A DNA stretch of 64,000 nucleotides, taken from positions 13,596 to 77,595 of the forward strand of contig JAKFFN010000113.1 of the NCBI GenBank assembly GCA_036675025.1. The letters are read 5' to 3'. The notes beneath the pieces were generated by a model. The model saw only the letters and a program-made list of their open reading frames with translations. It was not told where the DNA came from and did no database searches. Each line of letters begins with the position of its first letter. Position 1 is the first letter of the stretch. Shown piece by piece: positions 44,007 to 53,256 of this stretch. A program made the translations under genes and the position numbers. Origin of the DNA: JAKFFN01 sp036675025 (GTDB lineage: Bacteria > Sumerlaeota > Sumerlaeia > Sumerlaeales > Sumerlaeaceae).

Positions 44007-47000
44007 TTACTCGTAGCGCTCATTTTCTATTAGCCTGAACTGTACGCGGTTTACTCCGGGGGTGCGGTGGAGGTTTTTGATGAGGTTGTCGGTCAGGCGG
44101 ACTTTGATTTTGTCTGACAGGTTTACGCGAAGTTCGCTTTCGCGTTCTACTGTTGGTATTACCAGGTTCACGGGCTTGGTTCCCGGTTCGCTTTTCAGCA
44201 GCGTGTGGAGTTTTTCCATCAGGCCGTTACGGGCGGCGTCGTAGTCGAGGCGCAGCTCCAGGCGTTCTGTCTGCTTTTCGCGGAGTTCTTCCACCGGCAT
44301 CACGTCGTTCGCCAGCATCTTCTTTACGCCTTCGCGGTCCTGGATCTTGCCGCGGAGCATCAACACCTGGTCTAGCGCGATATACTGCCGTGTTTTTTCG
44401 AACGTGCGCGAGAAGAAGACAACCTCGATGGTCGCGTTGACGTCGCTCACTTCCACAAACGCCATGTTGCCGCCGTTGCGGTCGACCTTGTTAATGATCT
44501 TCGTCACCATTCCCACGATCGTCGCGAACTGCCCGTCTTCCGCCAGGCTGATCTTGCTGATGGGGAAATCGGCGAAATTCTGAATGTCTGCCTCGTAGGC
44601 GTCCAGCGGGTGACCGCTCACGAAGAAGCCGATCAGTTCCTTCTCATACTGGAGCCGCAGCTTGTCATCGATTTCCGGGATGTCGCGAAGCTGAACTGAT
44701 CCCGTCTCATCTGCGCCGATTTCGCCTTCGCCGTCAGAGAATGCATCAAAGAGGCTTGCCTGGCCGCGCGCTTTTTCCTGCGCCTTCACCTGCGCCAGGC
44801 TGATGCATTGTTCCGCAACTTCAAGCAACTGGCTGCGCCGGTGCCCCAGTGAGTCAAACGCTCCCACCTTGATCAGGCAGTCCAGCGTGTTCAGTCGAAG
44901 GAAAGCCGGGTCCAGGCGCTGGCAGAAGTCTTCGAAAGACGTATACTTGCCGTTCTTATCGCGCTCGGCCACCAGGCTTTCCACCACGGCCTCGCCAACG
45001 TTCTTGATCCCGGCTAATCCAAACCGCACTGACTTCTCACGCGGTGTAAAGTTCTTATCGCTGCCGTTCACATCCGGCCCCAGCACCTTAATGTCCAGTT
45101 CGCGCGCTTCTGCGAAATAGGTCACCATGTCTTCCACTTTGCCGCCGATGGCATTGGTCATCAGGGCGGCCATGTACTCGACAGGGTAGTGGGTTTTCAG
45201 GTAGGCTGTACGGAAGGAAATGATGGCGTAGGCAGCCGAGTGCGACTTGTTGAAACCGTATCCGGCGAAGTAGTCGATCTGCTGGAAAATGTGATCCGAA
45301 ATTTTTGGATCGACGTTGTGATGCTCTTTCGCGCCCTCAACGAACTGGACGCGGATTTTCGCCATCTCCTCGGCCTTCTTTTTACCCATGGCGCGGCGCA
45401 TCAGGTCGGCGCCGCCGAGGGTAAAGCCGGCCAGTACCTGGGCGATTTTCATCACCTGTTCCTGGTAAAGGATGATTCCGTAGGTCTCCCTGAGGATATC
45501 TTCAAGCAGTGGGTGATCGTACTTCACTTCCTTGCGGCCGTGTTTGCGGTCAACGAAGTCTTCCACCATGCCGCTGCCGAGCGGACCCGGGCGATACAGC
45601 GCCAGCAAAGCCGTGATGTCTTCAAAACAGTTAGGGCGCAGGCTGCGCACCAGCGATGTCATGCCGCTCGATTCCAGCTGGAACACACCAAACGTGCGGC
45701 CTTCCGTCAGCAGGCGAAGCGTCGCGGGATCATCCAGCGGAATTTCGGCCCAGTCCACTTCCACGCCGTGGTTCTTGCGGATGCTCTTCAGACAGTTCTC
45801 GATAACGGTGAGGTTCTTCAGGCCGAGGAAGTCCATCTTCAGCATGCCGATCTCTTCCACCGTCGTCATGGTGTACTGCGTGGCCATATCGGGGCTGTCG
45901 GCCGGCTTATACACCGGCACAAGATCGCTGATATCCTGGTCGCTGATAACCACGCCGGCCGCATGGGTGCTGGCGTGGCGGGCCATGCCTTCCATGCTCT
46001 TGGCGTAGTCCATCACCTTGCGGAGGGTTGCGTCTTCTTCGTATATCTTCTTCAGCTCGGGAATTGTCTCCAGCGCGGTCTCAAAGGTCGTCTTGCCCTT
46101 CTCGGCCTTCAGCAGCGTGGGGATCAGCTTTGCTACGCGGTCGACTTCCTGCAGCGGCACATTCATGGCGCGGCCCACGTCGCGAATCGCATTCTTCGGC
46201 TTCAGGGTTCCGAAGGTGATGATCTGCGCCACGTTCTTCTCGCCGTACTTGCGTTTCACGTACTCGATCACGCGGCCGCGGTTTTCGTAGCAGAAGTCGA
46301 TATCAATATCAGGCATGCTGATACGCTCGGGGTTCAGGAATCGCTCGAAGATCAGCCCGTGCTCGATGGGATCGATATCAGTAATTTCCAAACAGTAAGC
46401 CACCAGGCTGCCAGCCGCGCTGCCGCGACCCGGACCTACAGGAATGCCGTTTACCCTGGCGTAATGGATGAAATCCCACACGATAAGAAAGTACGAGCTG
46501 AAACCCATGCTCTGGATGCAGGCCAGCTCCATGTCCATGCGTTCCTTCTGAGAAGGAGTGGGCTCTTTGTACCGCTTCACCAGGCCTTCATAGGTCACCT
46601 GGCGCAGATACTCATCAATGGAAAGGCCGTCGGGCGGCTGGAACACCGGGAGCAGCTTCTGGTTAAATTTGATATCGCAATTGCAGCGCTCCGCCACGGC
46701 CAGCGTCTCGCGGCAAGCCTCCGGCATCTCTGCAAACACCTGGTACATCTCTTCCGCCGTCTTTACATAGAAGGCATCGCTGCTGAACTTGAAGCGCTTT
46801 TCATCCTGAAGCGTCTTGCCCGTCTGGATGCACAGGAGCACATCATGAAAGGCGGCATCTTCTTTCATGGTGTAGTGGCAGTCGTTGGTGGCCAACAGGG
46901 GAATCTGGTAATGCTTGGCAAACTCGCGCATGTACCGGATCACGGTCTTTTGCTCCGGCAGGTCGTGATCCTGGATTTCAAAGTAGTAACGGTCGGGACC

Positions 47001-47507
47001 GAAGATCTGAAGATAGTCGTCGATGAGTTTCTTTGCTTTGTCTTCGCGGCCCTCTACCAGCGCTTCGGGGATTTCGCCTTTGAGGCAGCTGGAGGTAGCG
47101 ATGACGCCCTTGCTGTACTTTGCCAGCATCTCGTGGTCGATACGCGGCTTGTAGTAATAGCCTTCGGTGTAGCCGATGCTGCTGAGCTTGGCGATGTTGA
47201 GGTAGCCTTCGTAACTATCGGCCAGGAGCAGCAGGTGGTTGGCTGATTTGCGCTCGGCCACGTCGCCGCGTTTCTGGCGACCTTCGGGCGCCATGTAAAC
47301 CTCGCACCCGATGATGGGTTTGATGCCGTCTTTCTTGCACTGCTTGTAAAAGTTCACCGCGCCAAACATGTTGCCATGGTCGGTAAGCGCGACGGCGTTC
47401 ATGCCGAGCTGGTGCAGGCGTTTTGTCAGCTGGTCAAAGCGACAGGCACCATCCAGCAGACTGAACTCAGAGTGCAAATGTAAATGGACAAACTCAGGCT
47501 TACTCAC
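44007..47507 (-). CDS. dnaE: DNA polymerase III alpha subunit
   Basis: The replicative polymerase of 1166 residues. It begins with the PHP domain (FVHLHLHSEFSLLDGACRF). The palm aspartates are in SMPDIDIDFCYENRGRVIEYV, and the third is in LKMDFLGLKNLTVIE. Further DnaE blocks are present: VGPGRGSAAGSLVAYCL, GYGFNKSHSAAYAIISFRTAYLK, the helix-hairpin-helix region, and the OB-fold segment ATIVGMVTKIINKVDRNGGNMAFVEV. It begins at GTG. A GxxExxY cassette is inserted directly upstream of its start, which may affect the native promoter. It is not in an operon here. Confidence 0.98.
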   Translation of the reverse strand: MSKPEFVHLHLHSEFSLLDGACRFDQLTKRLHQLGMNAVALTDHGNMFGAVNFYKQCKKDGIKPIIGCEVYMAPEGRQKRGDVAERKSANHLLLLADSYEGYLNIAKLSSIGYTEGYYYKPRIDHEMLAKYSKGVIATSSCLKGEIPEALVEGREDKAKKLIDDYLQIFGPDRYYFEIQDHDLPEQKTVIRYMREFAKHYQIPLLATNDCHYTMKEDAAFHDVLLCIQTGKTLQDEKRFKFSSDAFYVKTAEEMYQVFAEMPEACRETLAVAERCNCDIKFNQKLLPVFQPPDGLSIDEYLRQVTYEGLVKRYKEPTPSQKERMDMELACIQSMGFSSYFLIVWDFIHYARVNGIPVGPGRGSAAGSLVAYCLEITDIDPIEHGLIFERFLNPERISMPDIDIDFCYENRGRVIEYVKRKYGEKNVAQIITFGTLKPKNAIRDVGRAMNVPLQEVDRVAKLIPTLLKAEKGKTTFETALETIPELKKIYEEDATLRKVMDYAKSMEGMARHASTHAAGVVISDQDISDLVPVYKPADSPDMATQYTMTTVEEIGMLKMDFLGLKNLTVIENCLKSIRKNHGVEVDWAEIPLDDPATLRLLTEGRTFGVFQLESSGMTSLVRSLRPNCFEDITALLALYRPGPLGSGMVEDFVDRKHGRKEVKYDHPLLEDILRETYGIILYQEQVMKIAQVLAGFTLGGADLMRRAMGKKKAEEMAKIRVQFVEGAKEHHNVDPKISDHIFQQIDYFAGYGFNKSHSAAYAIISFRTAYLKTHYPVEYMAALMTNAIGGKVEDMVTYFAEARELDIKVLGPDVNGSDKNFTPREKSVRFGLAGIKNVGEAVVESLVAERDKNGKYTSFEDFCQRLDPAFLRLNTLDCLIKVGAFDSLGHRRSQLLEVAEQCISLAQVKAQEKARGQASLFDAFSDGEGEIGADETGSVQLRDIPEIDDKLRLQYEKELIGFFVSGHPLDAYEADIQNFADFPISKISLAEDGQFATIVGMVTKIINKVDRNGGNMAFVEVSDVNATIEVVFFSRTFEKTRQYIALDQVLMLRGKIQDREGVKKMLANDVMPVEELREKQTERLELRLDYDAARNGLMEKLHTLLKSEPGTKPVNLVIPTVERESELRVNLSDKIKVRLTDNLIKNLHRTPGVNRVQFRLIENERYE

Positions 47508-47564
47508 GGGAACAACAGACCTCGATAAACTTCGAGAGGCAACTACAGAAGATAAGAAATAATT

Positions 47565-47596
47565 GCCGCAAAAAGGCGCAAAAGGCGCAAAAAAGG
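47565..47596 (+). repeat. Left inverted repeat of the GxxExxY cassette
   Basis: Starts GCCGCAAAAAGGCGCAAAAG. Compared with the reverse complement of 48058-48089, 28 of 32 positions agree by hand alignment. It also contains internal GGCGCAAAA direct repeats. Confidence 0.85.
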
Positions 47597-47667
47597 CATC
47601 GGAAAATTCTGGATTCTTTACCTTGCCTGCTTATTCTTTGGGTGAAATTTCTCAGTGAGGAAGCATA

Positions 47668-48057
47668 TTGGAACCTGCTAAAGATCCTATTTTTCAGCTA
47701 TGCGATACAATAAGGGAAACTTCATTTGCGCTGCATTCGTACCTGCGGCACGGACAGATGGAAAAGGTTTATGAAAATGGATTAGTCCATCGATTACGGA
47801 AATTTGGCTATCATGTGGAGCAGCAGTTTCCCATTGCAGTACGAGACGAAGATGGTACGATTCTAGGTGATTTCTTTGCTGATGTCTTTGTCCAGTCTGA
47901 AATTGTTGTTGAACTAAAGGCGTGTAGAAACCTATGTGATGAGCACGTGGCTCAACTGCTTGGCTACCTAAGGGCATCGAACCTGGAACACGGCTTGTTG
48001 ATCAACTTCGGTGCACCAAAGCTTCAAATCAAGAAGCTTGCACTGTCTCATGCCTAG
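47668..48057 (+). CDS. GxxExxY family protein (PD-(D/E)xK nuclease-like)
   Basis: The 129-residue protein has the family signature in HGQMEKVYENGLVHRLRKFG (the GxxExxY motif itself, G-Q-M-E-K-V-Y). The acidic segment GDFFADVFVQSEIVVELKAC contains D-x(n)-E-x-K, typical of PD-(D/E)xK nucleases. A C-terminal portion, HVAQLLGYLRASNLEHGLLINFG, is also conserved in the family (TIGR04256). Function is unknown, although a nuclease fold is predicted. It begins with TTG after GAGGAAG. It is the only gene between 32-bp inverted repeats, and its AT-rich codons differ from those of dnaE. I infer a mobile origin. Confidence 0.85.
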   Translation: MEPAKDPIFQLCDTIRETSFALHSYLRHGQMEKVYENGLVHRLRKFGYHVEQQFPIAVRDEDGTILGDFFADVFVQSEIVVELKACRNLCDEHVAQLLGYLRASNLEHGLLINFGAPKLQIKKLALSHA

Positions 48058-48089
48058 TTTTTTTTGCGCCTTTTGTGCTTTTTTGCGGC
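48058..48089 (-). repeat. Right inverted repeat of the GxxExxY cassette
   Basis: Begins with eight T immediately after the GxxExxY stop and ends TTTTTTGCGGC. Its reverse complement matches the left repeat at 28 of 32 positions, including the outermost GCCGCAAAAA. It could also work as a terminator of the cassette gene. Confidence 0.85.
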
Positions 48090-48157
48090 TAAATTTTGTT
48101 GCCTTGCCAAACGACATGTTCAATATATGATCTTAGCCTGTTTAAAGGGGAGTAGCT

Positions 48158-49081
48158 ATGCGTGCTTTATGGGGACTAGGCTTGATAAGTCTTTCTGCTG
48201 TTGTTTCGGCTGATATCATTCATTTAGATTCCGGTAAGTCCATCCAGGGTGTTGTGGTTCAGGAGACTGCTTCTCAGCTTCAGGTGGAGACTTCTGCTGG
48301 GATCATGCGGTTTCAGCGGGGAGAGGTTTCGCGGATTGATCGTGATAATGCGCAGGTGGTGGCAACCCTGCAGAAACTTGTGGCGTCCGGCGAGGGGACT
48401 GAAGCTGTCGACCGGATCAGCCGCCTTGATCGCACCCGGTTTTCTGCCGCGGAACTGGCCACTGTAGATCAACTGGCCGCGCAGGTGAATCAGCAGTCGG
48501 CGTTATCGGCGGCGCAGACCGTGCACCAGCAGGACATGAAAGTTGTGGGCGAGGCGGCGGCCGTTTTCCAGAAACTGGGCTGGCGCGAAAGCGCTGCGCA
48601 CCTTGAGCATGCATGTGCTGCTGCCCAGGTGCCTCTCATAAATTCCCAGGTTGCCCTTGTGGAACTCTATGCGGCAAACGCCACATATCCTGAGGCCATG
48701 GATTTCTCGACAAAACTGGACGGTTATATGGCCGGAGGATCAACGGCTGTGTACCAGCAGGCACTGGCTTCTGCCCGCCAGAAGTTTGACCAGCGAATTG
48801 ATCAGCTTAGGATCGACAAAGAGAAGCGCGACCAGGCGTTTACGTCCGCCGGTGAAGCCCGGGCCCGGCTTGACCAGGCCGCCCAACAGCGCGCCCAGGC
48901 GGCTGCGGTGCAGGGTGCACGCATAGCCGCGGCAAATCCGAACAAGTTTAAGCCGAAGGCCGCTGATCTGGGAAAGATTGAAGCTGCCAAAAAATCCCGC
49001 GCTGCCGCATTGACCCGCGAGGCCATGGATAAGGCAGGCGTAAAGATGAACTGCCAGGGCGGCGTTTGCCCTTCTCGGTAA
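48158..49081 (+). CDS. Hypothetical secreted 307-residue protein
   Basis: No recognised family. A signal peptide (LWGLGLISLSAVVSADI) is followed by a short beta segment (HLDSGKSIQGVVVQETASQLQVETSAGIMRFQRGEVSRID) that resembles the compact envelope-protein domain seen before long helical regions. Then comes a long, alanine- and glutamine-rich helical part (about 70-280), likely coiled-coil. The C-terminus ends with a basic stretch and a possible metal-binding or disulfide pair (MNCQGGVCPSR). GGGGAG precedes the ATG. The gene lies between the GxxExxY cassette and the tRNA-Leu gene. Confidence 0.65.
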   Translation: MRALWGLGLISLSAVVSADIIHLDSGKSIQGVVVQETASQLQVETSAGIMRFQRGEVSRIDRDNAQVVATLQKLVASGEGTEAVDRISRLDRTRFSAAELATVDQLAAQVNQQSALSAAQTVHQQDMKVVGEAAAVFQKLGWRESAAHLEHACAAAQVPLINSQVALVELYAANATYPEAMDFSTKLDGYMAGGSTAVYQQALASARQKFDQRIDQLRIDKEKRDQAFTSAGEARARLDQAAQQRAQAAAVQGARIAAANPNKFKPKAADLGKIEAAKKSRAAALTREAMDKAGVKMNCQGGVCPSR

Positions 49082-49146
49082 TGATTCTTTAGTAATTTTA
49101 GGTGGGATGGAGCGCGCTGAACGCGTATGCTCCAAGGCAAAAAAAA

Positions 49147-49233
49147 TGGTGCCGGAGACAGGACTTGAACCTGCACAGCCTTGCGACTACTAGAACCTGA
49201 ATCTAGCGCGTCTGCCAATTCCGCCACTCCGGC
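49147..49233 (-). tRNA. tRNA-Leu (anticodon CAG)
   Basis: The minus strand reads GCCGGAGTGGCGGAATTGG at the 5' end, the D-arm in GGCAGACGCGC, and the anticodon stem CTAGA/TCTAG with loop TTCAGGT (anticodon CAG). A long variable arm follows, as in leucine tRNAs, then GCAGGTTCAAGTCCTGT (T arm) and the acceptor stem ending CTCCGGC-A-CCA. The CCA end is encoded. Length is 87 bases. Confidence 0.97.
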
Positions 49234-49392
49234 ACTCGGTTGAGCAAGGCGTATTACTCTGAAGTGAAATCTTCATTCGCAGCGATGCTGCTGCGCCCGT
49301 AAAAAGGTTGACCGTAAAGGAAACCCCGCTGCTAATGGGTAGCAGTGGCGCCGGTGTGGGCGCGGGTGTGTGATTAACCAGGGGATTTTTAA

Positions 49393-51789
49393 ATGACCAT
49401 TTTCCGCAGGACCATGACCTATTTGTGCGCTGCATCTGTAACGCTGACGGCCAGCAGTCTTTTAGCCGATCAGTTGCCCGGACAACCCGTATATACGACC
49501 CTGGGCGAGCAGGAGAATGCAGCCACACAGACGATGCAACCGACAGCCATACCTCCTGATGCCCGCGCGGTATCGCTGGTAGACGGACCAGGCGTATGGC
49601 GGGAAGACGAGCCGCCGACCTCGGGCGGATTGTGGGGAAAAAAGATAGCCATTGAAGCGGGCCATGGCCTCACCTGGCGCGGAAGCTTCTGGGGCTGGCA
49701 ACGGGAGGACTGGTTTCCGGGGCGCCATGTGCACTCCAGCCAGGAAGACTACAACACCGCACGCATGGTGAACCGGTGGCTGCTGCCGTATCTGCGAAAT
49801 GCCGGCGCTGATGTTTACCCGGACCGGTGCCCCGACGAACAGACGAACGAGGTGCTATTTGATGCTCCCGTGCAGATGCCTGCCACGCTGACTGGCAGTT
49901 GGCAGGCAACGCCAAATTCCAGTGCCCGCGGAGGCACTTACTTTTACTCTTTGTCTACGGCTTCGTCTGCCCCAACGGCAGTGGCCCAGATCCGTGCAGA
50001 CATTCCGGAAGATGGCTACTACGGCGTTAACGTCTGGTATCCCAATGGGTGGGCTCCGGCCACCGATGCTCCCGTTACAGTTGTAGATGCAGCCGGAAAC
50101 CGGCACCCGTTTCGGGTAGATCAGTCGCGAAATACGGGCGAGTGGGTGTGGCTCGATCGGTTTTACTTTGAGGCTGGTGACGATGTTCTTGTCATGGAAA
50201 TCTCAAACCAGACCTCTGTGGCAAACAAGCAGGTTCTACTTGATGGGGTTCGCCTGGGTGGAGGTATGGGCAGCGAGGATTTTGGTGGTGGACCGAGCGG
50301 TGTGCCGCGCTGGCAAGAGACGGCTACCTGCTGGACTAAATACAACGGCGCGCCGAGCAGCGTGTGGCAGGCAAACCTGGGCCAGACGCACGATTATTCT
50401 GTGCGGTTTAACTACGCAATCTGGCAGGACGCTGATCTGCTGCTGCGCCTCCACACAAATGGCAGCACTTTCCACACGGGTTTTGGAAGCGAAGCTTACC
50501 AATACGCCCCAGACAGTGCGACCCTTACTCGGCTGGGGTACATTTATCCGAAAATCATCCAGTCGGTACGCAACCATTATCGCCCAACATGGACAAACCG
50601 CGGCGTTAAGGCCAACGCAGTGAGTGGCTGGTCTTTTCCTTATGTGCTGGTGGAGCTGGGCTTTCATGACTGGCTGACGGACGCACAGGCGATGATGGAC
50701 GCGGATTTCAGGCGAATGGCCATGCGTGGTTATTATGAAGGGACTATCGACTTTTTCACGAACAAGACCGGAGCCTACCTGCCTGAACCGCCGGTGAACC
50801 TTGCCGTGTACAATACAGGCGACGGGATGGTGCGAGCGGAGTGGACCAGTTCGACAGTGGGAACGGCGCCGGAAAGCTATCGCGTGTATTATAGCACGCA
50901 CCCTCACTGCTATAAGGATTACGTGGAGACCACCGCCCCGCTTACCTCTGTAGAAGTTGGTCTATTGGCGCCCGGGCAGGTTTATTACTTCCAGTTCCGG
51001 TCGCGAAACGACGGTGGACTTAGCCTGCCATCGGAAACGCTGGTTGCGATGACGTCTGCAAACCCTGATGCACGCAGGACGCTGCTGGTGAATGGCTTTG
51101 ACCGGTTCGACTGGGATATTGATGAGACGGATAATCAGCGAAATTATTGCAAGGAGCATGCGGTGGCGCTGGCTGATGCTGCGACTTCCATTGGCATGGC
51201 GATAGTAATCGACTCGGCTTCCAACGAAGCTGTCTCCAGCGGTCGGCGTTCGCTTACTGGTTATGCATTGGTGAACTGGCAATTGGGCCAGGAGAGCGCA
51301 GCCGACGAAACGTTCAGCGCGGCAGAACAGGCTGCTGTCAGTACGTACAGGGAGCAGAGCGGGGTGCTGGTTGTTTCAGGCACCGATGTGGCATCTGACC
51401 TTGGCACAAGCGGCACGCTGGAAGATAAGGCTTTTCTGGAGGCGAACCTCGGAGTTCAATCGGCCGCTGGCAGGATCTTCGAACCGGAGGCATTGGAAGC
51501 GGATTCTGCCGGCGTGTTTGCGGGCTTGAACCTGACGATTGACCAGTCGACAGGAACATACAACCTGCTTGGACTGGACGGCGTTAATGCCGGTGCGGCC
51601 AGCTCGACTTCTTATGTAGAGGGAGATGTTGCGGTGGCCGTGCAGTCCATCGCGCAACCCAGCCCGCTGTTCTTTTTCAGCTTCCCGCTTGAAACCATAG
51701 CCGGGGCAGAAAACAGGCGGGCGGTAATGGAGCGGATTCTTCCGTTCACACCGGACAAGGCGCGTGTGGGGGAGTGGTCTTTGTACTGA
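49393..51789 (+). CDS. Secreted N-acetylmuramoyl-L-alanine amidase split by a golvesin-type domain
   Basis: The 798-residue exported protein carries a zinc amidase (Amidase_3). H91 lies in KIAIEAGHG, E118 in SSQEDYNTARMVNRWL, H354 in LLLRLHTNGST and the catalytic E421 in YVLVELGFHD. Between E118 and H354 lies an inserted beta domain (about 155-292) of the golvesin C-terminal type, with SLSTASSAPTAVAQIRADIPE and NVWYPNGWAP. After the amidase come a fibronectin type III domain (about 460-560) and a final alpha/beta domain with TLLVNGFDRFDW. It likely cleaves peptidoglycan. Similar domain orders in Bacteroidetes-type genomes are sometimes labelled xanthan lyase; that name is misleading here. Confidence 0.88.
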   Translation: MTIFRRTMTYLCAASVTLTASSLLADQLPGQPVYTTLGEQENAATQTMQPTAIPPDARAVSLVDGPGVWREDEPPTSGGLWGKKIAIEAGHGLTWRGSFWGWQREDWFPGRHVHSSQEDYNTARMVNRWLLPYLRNAGADVYPDRCPDEQTNEVLFDAPVQMPATLTGSWQATPNSSARGGTYFYSLSTASSAPTAVAQIRADIPEDGYYGVNVWYPNGWAPATDAPVTVVDAAGNRHPFRVDQSRNTGEWVWLDRFYFEAGDDVLVMEISNQTSVANKQVLLDGVRLGGGMGSEDFGGGPSGVPRWQETATCWTKYNGAPSSVWQANLGQTHDYSVRFNYAIWQDADLLLRLHTNGSTFHTGFGSEAYQYAPDSATLTRLGYIYPKIIQSVRNHYRPTWTNRGVKANAVSGWSFPYVLVELGFHDWLTDAQAMMDADFRRMAMRGYYEGTIDFFTNKTGAYLPEPPVNLAVYNTGDGMVRAEWTSSTVGTAPESYRVYYSTHPHCYKDYVETTAPLTSVEVGLLAPGQVYYFQFRSRNDGGLSLPSETLVAMTSANPDARRTLLVNGFDRFDWDIDETDNQRNYCKEHAVALADAATSIGMAIVIDSASNEAVSSGRRSLTGYALVNWQLGQESAADETFSAAEQAAVSTYREQSGVLVVSGTDVASDLGTSGTLEDKAFLEANLGVQSAAGRIFEPEALEADSAGVFAGLNLTIDQSTGTYNLLGLDGVNAGAASSTSYVEGDVAVAVQSIAQPSPLFFFSFPLETIAGAENRRAVMERILPFTPDKARVGEWSLY

Positions 51790-51824
51790 GATCATTCAAT
51801 TTCCAGAGTTTTCATTGGATGATC
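51790..51824. promoter_or_regulatory. Eleven-base inverted repeat between the amidase and an exporter gene
   Basis: GATCATTCAAT (51790-51800) pairs with ATTGGATGATC (51814-51824) with one G-T wobble and a 13-base spacer. There is no T run after it. It could be an operator for the exporter gene or a weak terminator. Confidence 0.4.
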
Positions 51825-51863
51825 GTGTAAGGCGATTTCATCGCATACAGGCACTGAGAGCTT

Positions 51864-53153
51864 TTGGAAACCGACGCCGTAGCACCAAATGAAGCCATCC
51901 ATCCTCGCGCGGCATTTCAGCACCGCGACTTTCGTCACTTCCAGGCGGCGAGGGTGTTTGCTATTCTCGGCTGGCAGATGCAGATCACGGCAATCGGCTA
52001 CCAGATCTACTCAATGACCGGGCGCGCCCTGGACCTGGGGTATGTGGGTCTGGCGTTTTTTCTCCCGAACCTGCTGTTGTCGCTGGTGAGCGGGCATACT
52101 GCCGACCGGTTTGATCGTCGCCTGATCATGCTGCTTTGCTTCGTGGTTTTGCTTGCGGGCTCGCTGGCGCTTTTTGCCATAGCGCTTACCCCCGGGGCGC
52201 CTGTCTGGTGGATTTATGCAACCCTGGTAATAACCGGCTCAGCCCACGCTTTTTACGGCCCCGCCAGCCAGGCGCTCATGCCGCAACTGGTACCTGATAA
52301 GCACTTTGCCAATGCCGTGGCGTGGAACTCCACAATCTGGCAGGCGGTAATGATAGTTGGCCCGGCCAGCGGGGGTTTCATATACGACTTCTTCGGTGGT
52401 CCGCACGCTGTCTATGCCATAGATGCTGCATGTTCGGTCATCGCGTTTTCGCTCATACTGACGGTTCGTATGCGCACCGGGCGCATGGAAACCGCGGAGG
52501 CCAGCTGGCAGACGGTCCTGGCCGGCCTGCGGTTTATCTGGGACAGAAAGATTGTGCTGGGTGCCATATCCATGGATCTGTTCGCTGTACTTTTTGGTGG
52601 TGCCACGGCGCTGCTTCCGGTTTATGCAAAAGATATCCTGCAGGTGGGCGAGACGGGCTTTGGCGTGTTGCGAAGCGCGCCGGCCGTTGGCGCAGCGCTT
52701 ACGGCTATTGCGGTGGCTCATTTGCCGCCCATGAAGCGGGCCGGGGCTACCATGATGTGGTGCGTAGCCGGGTTCGGCGTGGCCACTATTGTATTTGGCG
52801 TAAGTAAAAATTTCTATATCTCGGTGGTGGCGCTTTTTATCATGGGTGCCACTGATATGGTGAGTGTTATCATCAGGCATACCTTGGTCCAAGTGCTCAC
52901 GCCGCCCTCTATGCGCGGGCGTGTGGCTGCTGTAAATATTGTGTTTATCGGGGCAAGCAATGAACTTGGCGATTTTGAAAGCGGTGTGGTGGCGCACTGG
53001 GTTGGCGTTGTCAGGGCGGTGGTAATCGGGGGTATCGGTACGATACTCGTGGTAGGTGCCTGGGCGGGAATGTTCCCGCAGTTGCGCAAGTTTAAGAGGC
53101 TGGACACGCCCCACGCCGAACTCGAAGATGAACCGCGAATGAATGAGAGCTGA
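51864..53153 (+). CDS. MFS exporter, EntS-like (MFS_3 family)
   Basis: The 429-residue membrane protein has about 12 helices. FRHFQAARVFAILGWQMQITAIGYQIYSMTGRALDLGYVGLA, GHTADRFDRRLIMLL (motif A) and FYGPASQALMPQLVPDKHFANAVAWNSTIWQ match the enterobactin-exporter-like MFS_3 family. Family members export siderophores or other small molecules. It starts with TTG at 51864 after GAGAG, so the start is less certain. No siderophore gene is nearby. Confidence 0.88.
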   Translation: METDAVAPNEAIHPRAAFQHRDFRHFQAARVFAILGWQMQITAIGYQIYSMTGRALDLGYVGLAFFLPNLLLSLVSGHTADRFDRRLIMLLCFVVLLAGSLALFAIALTPGAPVWWIYATLVITGSAHAFYGPASQALMPQLVPDKHFANAVAWNSTIWQAVMIVGPASGGFIYDFFGGPHAVYAIDAACSVIAFSLILTVRMRTGRMETAEASWQTVLAGLRFIWDRKIVLGAISMDLFAVLFGGATALLPVYAKDILQVGETGFGVLRSAPAVGAALTAIAVAHLPPMKRAGATMMWCVAGFGVATIVFGVSKNFYISVVALFIMGATDMVSVIIRHTLVQVLTPPSMRGRVAAVNIVFIGASNELGDFESGVVAHWVGVVRAVVIGGIGTILVVGAWAGMFPQLRKFKRLDTPHAELEDEPRMNES

Positions 53154-53256
53154 GGCTCGGCCTGTGGATAAATCTGTGGAAATATGGTTGACGTCCTAAA
53201 GTAAATGGGGTTCAGGGTTGTCGTATAGTGTATCTCCAGCCCGGAGGCTGTTATAG

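Larger units (their letters stand above)
47565..48089 (+). mobile_element. Inverted-repeat-bounded cassette with a GxxExxY gene
   Basis: About 525 bases flanked by near-identical inverted repeats that enclose a single open reading frame. The GC content is visibly lower than that of the adjacent dnaE. There is no transposase gene. A candidate MITE-like or self-propagating unit; no certain target duplication is seen. Confidence 0.55.

Noticed and set aside
45189..47246. Long plus-strand frame of 685 codons inside dnaE
   Set aside because: Antisense to the well-supported dnaE; composition is a shadow of its codons, with His/Leu/Val-rich low-sense text and no family.
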